64,000 bases of DNA from Glycine soja (GCF_004193775.1 NC_041004.1:33318411-33382410), one strand, 5' to 3'. Counted from the stretch's first letter, positions 1 through 14,300 are shown. The notes: generated by a model not told the origin, from the letters alone. Made by a program: numbers and translations.

Positions 1-859
1 TTTAATATTTATGCATCAATAGTTGAAAATAATTTTATATGGTCATCCAATCATAATTCATCATTGGTATGCTTAGTAGGACAATTATTATAAAAGTCAA
101 TAAACTTACCATTAATGATACTTTGTGATTGGAAGATATTATAAATTTCTTTTATACTATCAGTCATCTACCTTTTTCTCTTATTGATTTTCGTAAATAT
201 ATTTAGATTTGCAAATAACTTATAATGTTTTCAGTTGTGAGTTTTGAATGAAAATTTAATTTAAAATGACTTAACAAATTTAATTAAAAAAACATCTGAG
301 ACAAAAAATGTGAATTTCATTTTTTTAGTAAAATAAAAACTAATGAAAATGAAATAATTAAAAATTAAAGGACTTGATTGTAATAACAAAAAATTAAATA
401 GATTAAATTGGAATATAAAATATTGATGGCCAAAATTTATACATTACTTACATAGAAGGAGACCAAAAATAGAATTATGTACTTTTTTAAAAAAATAATA
501 TTATATTTAACAAACATGCCAATATATCATTGGTCTTACTAGAACTTTTGCAAGTATAGTGGGGGAAATGTGATTGGGAAAAAGACCTACTATAGATAGT
601 CTATGAGGTTCCACAATAAATATTGGTCCTAACAAAACTCATAAATATTCTATAACAATGTCATTGTGACCCAAAATTATATATAACATACAAATAGTGC
701 TTTATTTTAACATTTAAAATAAAATAAAAAACAAAGATGAGACATCAAAATTAAAAAATGAATAGAGAAAGTATTTTTTTTAATGAAATATTAAAAATAT
801 TTTTAGAAACAGTGTAATAAGGTTATGTTATTTAAAAAAACAACTAATTTTTTTTAGCT
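1..859. other. AT-rich stretch without recognised gene
   Basis: No convincing coding region, RNA gene or paired terminal repeat is visible here. The sequence is very AT-rich with many A and T runs. Around 300-480 there is text resembling decayed MITE or retroelement flank, but no ends can be drawn. Near 840-950 it grades into the 5' part of the LINE remnant that follows. Confidence 0.6.
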
Positions 860-955
860 TTAGTGTTTTAATCTACACGATTAGTGTTTAGGGTTTTCTC
901 TCTGTTTGTGGGAGTTTAAGGTTCCAACTATCATATTTCACTCATTTTTGGGATT

Positions 956-1348
956 TTGATGATGGAGATCAACATGAAGGATCTATCATTGGTTGAAAAA
1001 GAAGAGGATGGTTTAGCTTATGATGTAGAGAAGGACCCTGATGTTTCTTCCAATGTGGAACTTTGTCTTATGGGTCATTTTCTTGCTGATAAGGTGATAA
1101 GGGTGAGCCCCATGAAGGAAAGAATAATAGATATATGGTGGCCAGGGAAGGGAGCTTTAATTAGAGAGATCCCAAGGGTTTATTTGTGTTCCAGTTCTAT
1201 GATAAAGGTTCTCAATGGTAGCCTGTGGAGTTTTGATAATCATCTTCTTATACCAAAAAGCATAAAACCAGGCAATGTCATTGACCAAATTCCATTATTT
1301 TATGTGAAGTCCACAGTCTTCCAGTGGGTTTCACAACACCAGTCATAG
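956..1348 (+). pseudogene. LINE ORF1-like DUF4283 fragment
   Basis: An open stretch of 130 codons. It carries the conserved DUF4283 core: a WWPGKG motif in the middle, then a LNGSLWSFDNHLLIPKS-like block and an IPLFYVK segment. In plants this domain sits at the N-terminus of L1-type ORF1 proteins and of related zinc-knuckle proteins thought to bind nucleic acid. The frame stops where the family would continue toward a CCHC knuckle, and the text downstream (1349-2100) is broken in all frames. I read it as part of the surrounding LINE remnant, not as a host gene. Confidence 0.65.
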
Positions 1349-2229
1349 GGAAACATTTGAAAAATTTTATTGAGAGAATTTGTTGAGTATGATGAGAATA
1401 ACAAGGTAGGGGTGTTCTGAATCTATATACGCATTAAGGTCAGAATGGATGTGCACATCTGTTAAGAAGGAGAAAAAAGTGAAAAGTCAGGAGGGAATAA
1501 AACAAAGTGACTTACAAGTATGAGAAGTTATGACTGTTTTGTTTCCTCTATGGTGTCTTGGGGCACACAGATCAATTCTTTGTAAAGCTGTTTGATCTGG
1601 AAAACAATGTTGGACATAAAGAATGGGGCCTTGATTTCAGGGTGAAGGTTAAGAAGGGTGAAGGAGGTTCACAATGGCTCTGGGAGGAGGGTAAAGATTG
1701 GAATTCAATTGAAATCAATCATACCAGATTCTCAAGAACAATGAACATAGTTACTAAAGATCTTAATTCAGAAAGATTTCTAGTATGGATAATATGGTAA
1801 CCGAATAAAATCAAGGTGATAAAGCTAAAAAAGGAAAGAAAGGGCAAGGCAATATGGGAGGATCGTCTTTAATTATGCATGGATTATCCTCTACTCCAAC
1901 AAATGAGAAGAATTTGAAAAAAGACGAAGAAGACCAAAATGAGAAAATGATAAGAAGAAGAGGTCTAAATACTGAAATCATGAGAAATGAAGTGCAAATG
2001 CTCAATACGAATACCAAACATTTTTTATTGGTAGGTCGTGGTTCCTAGGCCTGCCAGGAGTAATGAGTATCATCAATTGGAAATTGGAATGGTCAAGGCC
2101 TAGGTAACCTGCGCCCAGTTACTACCCTTAAAGACCTTGTTTGCACCCACAAAGCAAACTTGGTATTTTTGTCAAAGACTCTAGTTCATAAAAATAAAAT
2201 TGATGAAATTTATAGAAGTATTAATTTTG

Positions 2230-2760
2230 ATAGTTGCTTTCAGTTGATAGGGAAGGTAGAGGTAGGGGATTGGCAATTTTAGGAGGAAACTCCCTAATTT
2301 TAAGATCACATCTTTTTCTAATCACCATATTGATATAGAGAATGATGGGGAAAAAGAGGTATTGAATTTGACGGTATATTTTGTAATCATCGAAAGAAGT
2401 CATGGGACTATATTAGACATCTTGTTTCAACATCCAATCTTGCATGGTGCATAATAGGTGATTTTAATGACCCGTTAAATGAAGCAAATGAGTTTGGCAT
2501 AATTGATCATCCTCAAAGGTTGTTCCAAGGGTTTAGGGAGGTGGTAATAAAGTGTCTTTCAATTTATCTTCCATTAGAAGGCTATCCATTTACATGGAGT
2601 AGGAGTTAGGGGACATTAAATATTGTAGAGGAGAGACTTGATCGAGCCTTAGTCACTGGCCCGTGGCTTGATAAATTTTCCCATGCATCATTAAACAATT
2701 GATGGCAGTAGCGTCAGATCACAACACTATTCATCTCACTGGGGAGATTTACACCTATGA
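2230..2760 (+). pseudogene. LINE endonuclease remnant
   Basis: Broken remnant of the apurinic/apyrimidinic-type endonuclease that opens LINE ORF2. Visible landmarks are a WCIIGDFND block near 2445-2475, a PLEGYPFTWSRS block near 2568-2607 with a stop just after it, a RLDRALVTGPW block near 2634-2665, and the catalytic-type SDHN block near 2714-2725. Several frame changes separate them. The domain is cut soon after SDHN by an insertion at about 2755-2905. Confidence 0.6.
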
Positions 2761-2905
2761 GTCATGAACAATCATATAAGTGAATCTAACACCACACCTT
2801 AATCCAAAACCTTAGGCTTAGGTTTATGGCTCTTGTCTTCACTTATATATTGTTCAATTGTCTCATTCTTACAGTTGTGAGACTTCACCTCACACCTGTA
2901 CTCTA
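2755..2905. repeat. Short repeat inserted in the LINE remnant
   Basis: About 150 bp of sequence unrelated to the LINE separates the endonuclease SDHN block from the following LINE text, which resumes with a KRRFKFEN-like segment near 2945. The insert contains an imperfect inverted pair around the words for TTCACTTATAT and its complement. It resembles a common dispersed plant repeat with a CTTATAT...TTAGGCTTAGG-type body. Ends and target duplication were not resolved. Confidence 0.35.
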
Positions 2906-3119
2906 ATAATCTCCAAATTTTAAACACAAAGAAGAAGGTTGTGAAAAGACGCTTCAAATTTGAAAATACATTGTTGGGAGAAGTGAGTTAGAAAAGGTAG
3001 TCCAATTGGGGTGGTTGAAAGCTTCTTAGGAGAATCTGCCTTAGAAGCTTAGGACCTGTGCTAGAGAGTTAGAGTCTTGGGGGAAGTCTTTAGATCGCCA
3101 ATTTAAAGGGGACATAAAA

Positions 3120-4140
3120 AATGAAAAAAAAAATGACCTTGACATATTACACTACTTGGATGATGCTGCCTTGGTTAATTTAATAAAGAACAAACAAGAT
3201 CTTTTAGCGACGTTGTTGGTTAAAAAAGATAGTTATTGGCGTCATAGAGCCAAAATGCATTGGCTCCAAGAGAGGGGCATTAACACACACCTTTTCCATC
3301 AAATGGCGTATGTTCAAAGGAAAATAAATACCATAGAGAAGCTTCAGGACAAGGATGATCGAGAGATTAATGATCAACAATGTATTTGTCAGGTTGTTCA
3401 TAACAACTTGTCAAATTTATTTAATTCATCAAATGGCACAAATCAGGAAGTAGTAGATGTCATACATCCATCAGTTATGGAGGAAAATAATTTGATGCTT
3501 GTTGCTCCTTTCACAAAAGAGAAATTTCACAAGGCATGCTTTCAAATGCATCCCGATAAATCACTGAGATCGATGGGTTGAACTTGACTTTTTACAGAAG
3601 ATTCAAGGAACTATGAAGTGATGGTGTCAAGGATGCTTGTTGTTCTTGGTTAAATAATGGTGTTTTCCTTGAAGGGATAAATGATACCATTGTGATTTTG
3701 ATCTCAAAAATTGATAACCCTATGAATATGAAAGATTTATGTTTGATAGCTTCGTCCAATGTAAATTACAAGATTCTATCCAAAGCCCTTGCTAATCGTT
3801 TGAAGAGGATTCTCCCCAACATTATTGCAAATGAACAATCGACATTTATTTTTGGTAGAACCATTATGCATAACATCCTCATTGCATCAGAGGTGGTTCG
3901 CCATCTTCATTGTAAAATGTGTGACGGAATAGGGGTTATGGCTTTGAAGCTAGATATTTGCAAGGCCTATCATCGTATAGACCAGGGGTATTTGTGCGAT
4001 GTGATGTTAAAAATAGGATTTGCTTGCACTCAGGTGAACTAGTGATGTTACGCGTAGAGTGATATGTTATTTGGTTCAGGAAAATTTTAGGGCTTACCTT
4101 TGATGATTGGGTGGAGCAGAAAGGCAACATTCAAGTTTGT
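3120..4140 (+). pseudogene. LINE reverse-transcriptase remnant
   Basis: Two longer open segments (3156-3581 and 3692-4042) in different frames preserve the region before and within the reverse-transcriptase domain. The first has the WLQERGINTHLFHQMA and PDKS landmarks (PDKSPG is usual). The second has the YKILSKALANRLK and INxQS-type region, here NEQSTFIFGR, and ends with ALKLDICKAYHRI. That aligns with the first catalytic Asp segment (LKLDMSKAYDRV in active copies), and Asp is changed to His at the second position. No YADD/FADD block survives downstream. Non-functional. Confidence 0.7.
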
Positions 4141-4559
4141 TACAGAGAAAATCTGGAAGAAAAATCATTCCATGAGTGAAATTCTTGTCTAAGGCAATTT
4201 TGAAGTGATGATAAAATTAGATCTTCAAGCGATTCCAACTTTTGTGATAAGTGTTTATCTCTTGCCAAAGTCCACTATTGATGAAATTTAATGTCTTCTT
4301 AACTCATATAGGTGGGGTGTTAAAGGAAAGGGAATTAAATGGATGAAATGGGAGAAACTTATTAGTAAAGGAGGGGAGGCATGGACTTTTGAAATCTACA
4401 TGGCTTCAATCTGGCCATGCTTGGGAAACAAGGGTGAAAATTTATTTCTCACCCCAATGCTTTAGTATCAAGACTCTTCAAAGCTAAATACTTTCCTTAA
4501 GTTTTTTGGATGTGGACATTGGTCATAGTCCAGAGTTATATTTCGCAAAGCATTTGGAG

Positions 4560-5033
4560 AACTCGGGTGTTGATCAAGGAGGGAGTTAGATGACATATTG
4601 GTGATGACTCTCTTACAAACTTATGGCAAGAACCTTGGTTGGGGGAATTTAAATGATACAAGTTACGTCCTTTCCCTCACACTAGTGTTAATCATCTATT
4701 GATGAAGGATTTAATGGTCATTGGTGAGAAGGTACAAGACCCTTTCCTATTGAATGCTTTGTGTTCACAAGAAATGGTTACGAATGTAATTCAAACTCCT
4801 CTACTGGAGGAAGTCATGGAGGACGAGTTTGGAAATTCGATTTTAAAGGTTTGTACACTGTTAAATTTGCCTACAATCTTTATATGGAGCACTTTGTGAA
4901 TAACGAGCAGTTCACTATACAAGGAAACTTGGAATCAATATGGAGTCTAAAGGTTCCTCACAAAGTTAAAAACACTTACATTATTCATCAAGAAGTGCGT
5001 CTGGATATGCTTACCCAAACAGACCCTAAATGA
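4560..5033 (+). pseudogene. LINE C-terminal zf-RVT remnant, truncated
   Basis: The text preserves the tail-end landmarks of LINE ORF2. There is a GDDSLTNLWQEPW-like block near 4602-4640 and an FKVYTVKFAYNLY-type block near 4845-4890, then SIWSLKVPHKVKN near 4936-4975, after which the zf-RVT cysteines should follow. The frame ends at 5033 without them. Translation requires at least two frame changes. Confidence 0.55.
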
Positions 5034-5099
5034 TACTGAAATGTCCGAAAAGAACAAATTGTAACATATCTTCGAGGATTAAAAATAAAAATCCTAAGT

Positions 5100-5105
5100 T
5101 TTATT
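5100..5105 (-). terminator. Candidate poly(A) signal of the synthetase gene
   Basis: On the minus strand this reads AATAAA, about 245 nt downstream of the TAA stop at 5350-5352. Distance and position fit a plant 3' untranslated region of ordinary size. The hexamer is common by chance in AT-rich DNA, so this is only a candidate. Confidence 0.3.
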
Positions 5106-5349
5106 ATATGAATGAAGAATATTACAAATGGATCGTACAATACACAGCTTCAGAAATTTACAGACTCAACTGGGCCACAGGAGAAACAAACGCACGGATA
5201 GAAACTCTTGTTAAATCAAGTGGGCCAAATTCGGACCAAAACAACAATCAAGAGGGCGCAAAAAATAAATACGGCCTAATTGGTCAACTTTTGGAGCCTA
5301 AAAAAAATATGGTCTATATCCTACGGGAAATAAATAATTTTACCAATCC

Positions 5350-8300
5350 TTAAAATCCTGGCAGAACAGTAAGGTCTGCTATTCCTTTAGGGAGTTCAGC
5401 AATTCCTTTTAGCAGAGCTAACCTGTTTACTCTGATCTTGTCATCGTCCTATTTTACACCAGAAAGAAAATTAGAGTAGTTCCAGTTAAAAACATTCCAA
5501 TTATGGTTATCCAACTCAAACTGCAGATAATAGCATAAGACAAACTTTACAGCAAAAAGCACTACTAAACGATAAGTATAATAATAAGAGTAAAAACATA
5601 ATTTTATAACCAAGAACAAAAATTCCTTATAAGACTAAATTTTGGAAGAAAAGCTCTGCAATATAAAGTCCTTTAGAGGACCAGTAATTCCAAGTCAATT
5701 TTATTCGTGGACTTATTTTATTTATCTATATATATCAGGCTTGTAATAGTCTTCTTCGATCAATTCCATGAAACACTACTACAAAAGTGCTTGTATTCAG
5801 AGTCAGCACAAATCTATTAACACCCAATATCTAATTATATAAGAGCAGTAAGATTAACAACATACCACCATTACAAAGACATTATTGAAGAAATCCTCAA
5901 GCGGCTGTATTAACTGACATGAAATTTCTACAAAATCATCGATGCCAAGACCTGTACAAAGAAAATTAAATATGATAATATAAATAAGGAAACTGGAAAA
6001 GGAAATTCAATGTTGTGTAAAAGGAAATTAATGATATTAACTAAAGTACTAAGTTAAAAAAAAAATACCAGGATTGACACTCTTTTTGACTGACAAAAAT
6101 GTGCTCCATAAAACTCTCTCTTCATTTGTCACAAAAGCAGTCTCGTCCACCTAATCATGTAAGTTTAAGCATTAAGAGAACTGTAAAAAATAATAGACCT
6201 AGAAGGGAAAAGAAGTCATTCGTATATATAAACAATAATTAGATCAAATATAAAAATTCAAACAAATTAGTTGCTATGTTCTCATCATTGTCATTCAAAC
6301 TACAAATTTCATCTCCAAAATACAGAGTAACAATCTTATACTTCCAGGATTAAGTTTAGGTCATCTTCCTCCGGCTTATCTTTCAGTTGAGTTATACTAG
6401 TATACTCCAGATTAAACCCTAACTAGGAGAAAATGCCAAATAAAATGGGAAAATAAAGAAAATCAAATGCACAAATTTATTATTCATTTTAGATATATTA
6501 ATGAAATCCACAAGATAGACTAAAACACTGGTAGCATTACCACCCAAATTATTGCTGTGATTTATTTTATGCTATAATGAGTAAAGGCAACCAGTCTTAA
6601 ATTTATTCATAAATGCTATGGCTTTTATGTTATGCATAACTCCTAGAATTGGTTAGTTTAAGATCTGACTGTAATTTTCCTCTATATACTTACAATAATT
6701 AAAATAAGAAAAAAATACCTCCATATGAAGTTCATCTTCTTTCCCACGGACAATTCTTGTTGGCCGGGAGTATGCTTCAACTACTTTAGGGAAAAGGTTC
6801 CCTTTAGATAATTCTTCCATCTGAATCAACCATTGTAAACAATCAGGAATATATAAAAACTTTTAAAAAGTAATAAAAATTGAAGAAGTTGATTTCCTTC
6901 ATAGAGGAGTGTTATTTTTCAGTTTAGGCCAACAGCTGTACACCTAACTTACAGTTACAGGTTAGTTACCTACTTAGTTAAGCTATATTGGAAAGCTCCC
7001 TAAAGTAGCAAATGTTAACTTCAGCTGCTACATACAATATTGGATCATATTCATACTCGGACATTGTTTCTGAATAAATATTCTTTAGCGTAAATACGTC
7101 TCAGGGCATGAGTGTTGGCATGCCTTCATGTTCTCTCATTCGTGCTATATACACACACACACACACAAAGAGAGAGGGAGAGAAATTCTGTAAATGAGGT
7201 TTCCCATAATTAGGGAAAGAATATTATAAGATCTACAAGATATTCAGCCTATATCTCATAAAATCTCAAAATGTAGCAGAGAGATAGCATATTTTATTAC
7301 TAAGTAACTACAAATGCATATTTCCATTTATCATAGAACCTCCATGAGGCAGTTAATCACGAAAAACAATTGGCAGTATACATCAATGATCAATGTCAAA
7401 GGAATATGGAGTAAAGTGAAAGAGGGATACTTACTTTATACGCTGATTTAGCTGCAAGACAGGGAAAATTTGCTCTTTCTACAAGGATCGATCGAACAAA
7501 TTCTGCATTCACCCCCTTGTCAACCTGTTAAGAAATATAGCAGCATGGTGAAACTCACCTGATCACTCTTAGGATCAAAGTATAATATCATGTCATAAAA
7601 AACATTACAAAGCATTATTAAAATAGGATCAGAGCATAATAGTATATGCACAAATACAGCAAGATGTTTAGGGCACATGTTCTATAGGAAAATATATCAT
7701 TGTTAAAATAGTTGGTGAGCAAAACATCAGGTATCCAATTATAATAGTGATACAGTTAGGATCCAACTGCAAGGCATGGATGGAACTTGAGTCCTGCATA
7801 GAAAGTAATGGATTCTGGTGCACTGGCTAGATTTTGTGGTATGATTCTCCCAAAGTTCTTATTAATTAGTATCTGAGCTATTCACCATCTCTCTCATCTA
7901 CAAACAAGCAACACAGATGTGGAGTATGGCTGGATGTTAGGATCCAATTGCGAGAAATGGGACTTCAGTCCTACATTAGAAATATGGGATTTTGGGGTGG
8001 GGTTTATAAGGCATTGAACTCGTCAACTACAATGACTAGCTTTTGTAGTGTGGTTCTCCCAAAGTTCTTATCAAGATGCATAAAAAAAGACAAATGAAAG
8101 AATATCTTAGTGATCACTCATTAAATTTCTGATCTGCAACAAAGATCCACTTCAAAATTGCCTATAATGGGTGCAAATGCCAATGATATATCTCTCCCTA
8201 ACTCATACAATAGTCTAACCCCATATGCTCCAACAATTTGATAATTGTTAGAAATATCTGGTAATTAGTATATATGCGTAAAGTCCATGGTGTTCAAAAT

Positions 8301-11300
8301 GAGAAGCAATTCAGGAGGTAAGTATGGCTTAGATTTTAGATTAAAAAAAAAGAGAGATTGTTTTCCTAAAAATAATCAAAATCGAACATTCTATCAAACC
8401 ATTTATCCCCCCCTTCCCAACCATACCCTGTTTTGCTAACAAAGAACAATGTGTTAAACAGTTGAATTATATCTCAACTTTTTTATTTTTAAAATTTAAT
8501 TTGGCTTAAAGTTGTCTTTAAAGAAACAAAGAAATATCTTTCAATTAAAAAGATGACAATATGAAAAGTATAATCGTCATCAAGAAAAGAACTAACTATT
8601 ATGATCATAATACATACCAGAAATTGCTCTAATCTTCGTGTAACAAATTGATGCACCTAAAGAGGAAACTGAGATCATCAGATTTGAATCACAAGAAGCA
8701 AATGGAAATTTAAATTTATGAAAGACATTCATCTTACATCATCTATTACATGAGGATCTACTTTAATGGACTGGACATCTGCAGCAAGTTCTAGGGCCTT
8801 CTTAAAATCTAGATTTTTATTCTTTTCCACCAATAGTTGCACCTGGAGTATATAGTGCATCTCTTTGAGTACAAGCAATTGTCTTTCTAGAATTTAAACT
8901 TACGGAAAAAATTATAAAAGGAAATAGAAAAGAACATGAATGAAAATTAGACGGATGAAAAGTATGTCATCCTTACAAGACCATATGAAATTCTTCGAAG
9001 ACCAAACGGGTCATTTGTGGAGCTAGGTTGACAACCAGCAGTAAATAAACCTAGCAGGCTATCTAATCTGCAGACAACTATCATATCTCGTTAGATGCGG
9101 AGCTATGTTGTCAAAATCAGTTGGGACAACATATTCTAGTATAACAATTTGCAGTATAAACTCATTTCATAGTGAAACAAAAGACAGCTCCATGATAGAA
9201 ATAAGGAATTAAAGGAAAGGGGACTCCTGGAGGGATGCAATAGCATAGCTGATTCTTTTGGCAATAATGTCAAGACCAGGAAGAAGGAAAGTACTACGGT
9301 CAAAGCTGTTAGGATACATTAGAATAAATTAATTCTAGAATCTTTAGAATAGATAAGATTTTTACTGGTCTTATCCTTATATTTTCTATTTTATTTTTGA
9401 ATTTGAATGCTAATCTGATTTGTTAGTAAATAGCTAACCAACTCTGCCTATAAACCTCAATCACTAAATCTGAATGATCGCTAAAATAAACAGGAAAAGA
9501 TTATATTCGGAAATCAGTTTCACCTATCAGCAATTGCCAAAACTATGCCAGCATCACTTTTGGGAAGTATGTCCCCAGAAAATCTAGGAAGTGTGATCTC
9601 CAGCAAGGCCTCTGCAATCTGCAAAGAGTGACAAGGAAAAGAAAAATTATGTACAGATATTAAGTAGCTAGTAACCGAATAGGATGCAATGAAGTATTAA
9701 AGATTGCAAGGGCAAAACATGATTTTTTAGATTACCAAATAATAGCCAACCAAAAATTAAACAACCTGCTCTGAGTATCCATCTCTAAGGGCATAATGAC
9801 GCCCCATAATTCCTGAAAGTGATGTAAATTCAGTGACAACTGCAGTGGCAAGATCAGACATAGCAAGTGAGGAAGCATCCCGGATAATTTGTTGCACATC
9901 TTCATTGATATCTAGGAGGCAACTTAGTTTAGTAACCATGTTTTCAACACGAGTCATCTTATCCAGCATGGTTCCAAGCTTCTCCTGTTTCATTCCACGT
10001 TATCAAAACAAACAAGATACCAGAGGTTAAGCACTGTATTTTCAACAACTTTCACATAGTATCATTATTAATTATCTAAGTTATCCATTATTTTCTTCTC
10101 AATATCGACAATGAACTTGTAAGAAATTATATGACCTGATTTAGAAGAAAATAAAAATAGTAATGGAAAATAAAATAAAAAATAGTAAATGATATATAGC
10201 TATTTGTTCAACTTTCCAATTAAGAGAGAAGAATCTTTAATATATTCTGGTTAGTAGGAGCTTTACATACAAGCACTTAGCTAAAAGTTTAATTTGCTAC
10301 TTACATGAAAGAGAATGTTTTTCAGTTGCTTTCGGAATTCTGAAAACCTTTTACGAGTGTCCATCTCATAAAAGAACTTAGCATCTTCATAGCGAGCCCT
10401 GCAATTATAGTCAAAATGTTAATCTAATGTGGCTTCCCCGTAAAGTACGAACATAAGATGTGCACATTACATCGTGCAAATATGTTAATTTATTCTTAAG
10501 AATTGAATGAACAATAGCACTCTCCTTCTCTCCCTTTGTTGTAAAAGATCACTGGATCCAATGAGCACGACAGTTGAGGTTATATCCTATTATCTCTAAT
10601 ATTCATTTTGTCATATGTTGACTAAAAGTTGTTGAACGAGAGAGAATGAGTGAGATAGAGAGCGAGAGTGATAGAGAGAGAGAGTGAATGGACTACTGTT
10701 ACGACCAGAGGGAGAGGTAGACATAGAGAAGAGGTGAGAAAGAGAGTGGATCCCAGACAGAGCTACGTCAAAACTAGGCTTGGACAACATCATTGGTACG
10801 ACCATGCAAATTGGAGGGAGAGAGATGATATCACAACTTTCTATTTCACGAGGTTCCCCGAAGATACAACGGAGAAGGATCTTTGGGCTCAATTCAAAAA
10901 ATGGGGGGATGTGAGGGAGATCTTCATCTCCAAACATAGGAACAAAGGTGGCAGGAGGTACGGCTTCGTGAGGTTCAAAGGGGTGTCTGACAAGCGCAGA
11001 TTAGAAAGACAGCTAGACAACATCATTGTTGGAGGACTCAAGTTGTACGTGAATGTTCCAAAATATGGGAGAGGAAAGGAGAGGTATGAAGAGTCCAGAG
11101 TCAAACCCAGGACACAGGTGGATGACGACAACAAATAAGTGGCAGCAGCTCGAAAAATGGCACCACATTGAAGGGCAATTTCAATGCCATACGCAAAGGT
11201 GGTGGCCACTAGCACAATGAACTTAGGACAATGGAGGCACCCACAGACTAGAACTTTCAGACCTGATGGATGATACTCATCGGTCCAGCTTGAGATCCCG

Positions 11301-14300
11301 GCAGGGGAGAAGAAATGGTACACTGATGTATGGGTGGGCTGCGTGAAGAAATCGGGAATATCCGAAAGAGTCGAGGACGAACCCCCTTGGGAGGTGGGAA
11401 CAAACGTGGTGCCAAAATACCTAGGGGATGATATGATACTCCTCCTAGGTCTCTCGGATACCAAAGCGGAAAAGCTCATCATCGAAGAAACCAGACATGG
11501 CTCATCCCCGTTTCATTCGTCGGAGAAATGGAATCCAACGATGAGATCGGGACACAGATTGCTCTGGGCTCAGTGTTGGGGCATCCCATCAGAAGCGTGG
11601 GATATTGGGCAAATTCATAAAATTGTGGCAGCAATAGGGGACTTGGTAGAGGTGGATGACAACGTTGAAAAGTTGCGAATGCTAGATAGGGCCAGGGTTC
11701 TTATCAGAATCCCATGGAGACCTATTTTCCAACATATGGTCGAAGTTCACATCAGCGGGGAGGTCCACAAAGTGCACATCATTGAAGAAAACTGGAGCGA
11801 AGCCGGAAGAAAGCGCATTTACCATTGTCGGAGCGCCATCGGTCGTCGGAAGAGATCGATTCTGACGACAACGATAACGGCACCCCGAAGTCGAAGATGA
11901 GCAGAGAACCTAGATTCCATTACTCGCCCAGAAGCTTTGCTGGTGAACGTATCGGCTAGATCGAGTCCCAGCAGCGCGCGACATTATCCAACGGTCCTCG
12001 AGACACTGAGGACCCAACGGGTAACGACTGCGTTAGCTGGGCACACTGCCCCAAATACGAAACATGCGCACCTGATATGGAAACTGGAAAAGTAACAGAC
12101 CCTGTATCGCGGCCCGTGCTAGACCCAGAGGCACTTTTCGGTGAAGACGAAATCCTTAAAGCACAAAAACAGAAAAAACAGGGGAGTAGAGGCACGACTC
12201 CCATGGTACGTGGGTGCTTTGAAAGGGAAGGTGCTGACCCTGCCCACGGTCAAAATGGAGCTGACCACGAGTGCCTCAACGGGTCACAAATGCCAATTAA
12301 TAAAGAGGCACGTGATATGGCAATGGTTGTTAATGGGCCCACAATTAATTTGGGCCTTACTAACCACACTACCGCTATTTTTTCACAAAATAACTGCAAC
12401 AGCCCACAATATCACAAATTGGATAATGGAAGCACGTGGAAGGTGTATTCGAGAAACAGGGGGTGTAGAAAGCAGCAGGTCCATATAATAAGTGGAAATG
12501 AAAAATTAACAGAAGCAGTTAAAACTTTAAATAATCAGCAGCAGGCCTTCGTGGACATGGATACAACAATTACAGGCTTCGAAGGACGCAATACTCCCAT
12601 GGACACATCACCCTTGCAACATGGAGTACAAAATAAAAATGTGGAGACATCACCAAACACTGATGGAGTCAGCATAGACCAGCAAAAGGAGGCAACATCT
12701 CAATAGGAGTTGGCAAAAGAAATGGGGGTGACATGTGACACAAATCAAGCTATAATCATTGATAGAATCAAAGCAATGGAGAACAGAGACAAGAAGGAGG
12801 CAGAGACACTGGGAAATAGGAATATTCTCTCATGAATATCGTATCCTACAATGTAAGAGGGCTAGGGAGGGGGGTGAAGTGGACAACAATCAGGAGGTTG
12901 GTCAAGAAACACCAAGAAGATATGCTATGCATTCAGGAGACTAAAAAGGAGCAAATAGACAAGACCATGTGTCAGGCTCTGTGGGGAGATCCAAAAGTTA
13001 GTTAGGAACTACAACCTGCAACAAATACAGCTGGAGGATTACTGTGCCTATGGAATGAACAAGCTTTCAAAGTGGAACGGAGGGTAAATGGATGGGGTTT
13101 CATTCTATTGGAAGGAATGTGGAGTCATGAGACTCAGAAAGTTTTTATAGTTAATATATATGCTCCATGTGATGTCTAGAGTAAGTGTGCTCTATGGGAC
13201 TCTGTTAGGCAGCTGAAAAATCTAAGTCCTAATGGCCTTTGGTGTTTACTAGGAGATTTCAACAGCATCAGACATCCATCTGAAAGAGTGGATGTGTATC
13301 AGAGGGGGGAGGATGTCAACACTATTAGTGAGTTCAACGACTGGATAGCCGACATAGAAGTAGAAGAGATACCAAGTGTGGGGAGAAAATTCACATGATT
13401 TAGACCAAATAGGGCTGCTAAGAGCAAATTAAACAGATTTTTTATTTCTCACGAGTGGCTCACTAAATGGCCCGGATGCACCCAATTCATCTTGGATAGA
13501 AACTTGTCAAATTATTGTCCCATCCTACTTAGATCCAAAAATATTGATTGGGGGTCAAAACCTTTCAGGGTTCTTGACTGTTGGTTGAAAGACAAGTTAT
13601 TTGAGAGTATAGTTAAGGAGTGCTGGACAAACACACAACCAAGGGGCTGGGGGGGGCTTTGCATTCAAAGAAAAAATCAAAAAATTTAAGGAGAGAATGA
13701 AGTTATGGAACATGGAGCAATTTGGTGATACACTCAAGAAGGTACAAGGGATTGAGGCCGATCTAAACAAGTTGGAAGACGCAAGCACTAATAGACAGTT
13801 GTCCTCCCAAGAACTGGTGATCCTCAAAAAGCTACAGGAAGAGTTGTGGTCAGCTGCCCAAGCCCATGAGTTCTTATTGAGATAGAAGGCGAGAGCAAGA
13901 TGGATTAGAGAAGGGGATTACAATTCGCGCTATTTCCACTTGTTGATGAACTCTAACCACAAAAATAATGCAGTCAAAGGAGTATTTATTGAGGGTTCAT
14001 GGGTAGAAGAACCGATAAGAGTGAAAGAGGAAGTCCGTAGGTTCTTCTTGAATAGATTCAGTGAACCTGAGCAGGGTAGACTAGATCTTAATGGAATCAG
14101 ATTTCATGGCATTGGACAACAACAAAACGATATGCTGGTGGGGAGTTTTCATGAGGATGAAATAAGGGCGGCTGTATGGGATTGTGGAAGTGAGAAAAGC
14201 CTAGGATCGGAGGGATTAAATTTCAAGTTCATTAAACAATTTTGGAAGTTACTCAAACCATATATCATCCGGTTCCTTGATGAATTTCATGCCAACGGGA

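Larger units (their letters stand above)
860..5035 (+). mobile_element. Decayed plant L1-type LINE remnant
   Basis: Non-LTR retrotransposon remnant read on the plus strand. In order it keeps an ORF1-like DUF4283 segment (956-1348), endonuclease remnants (about 2230-2760), reverse-transcriptase remnants (about 3120-4140) and the beginning of the C-terminal zf-RVT region (about 4830-5033). Every part has stops and frameshifts. The 3' end, including any poly(A) tail, is missing: similarity stops near 5033, only about 315 bp beyond the stop codon of the minus-strand synthetase gene. The 5' limit near 860 is an estimate. It is older than the LINE at 10616-16639, judging by the density of lesions. 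Confidence 0.75.

Noticed and set aside
10889..11482. 197-codon minus-strand frame in the LINE
   Set aside because: Shadow of the LINE ORF1 region. The plus strand has the RRM and DUF4283 motifs, while this frame is Ser/Pro-rich noise.
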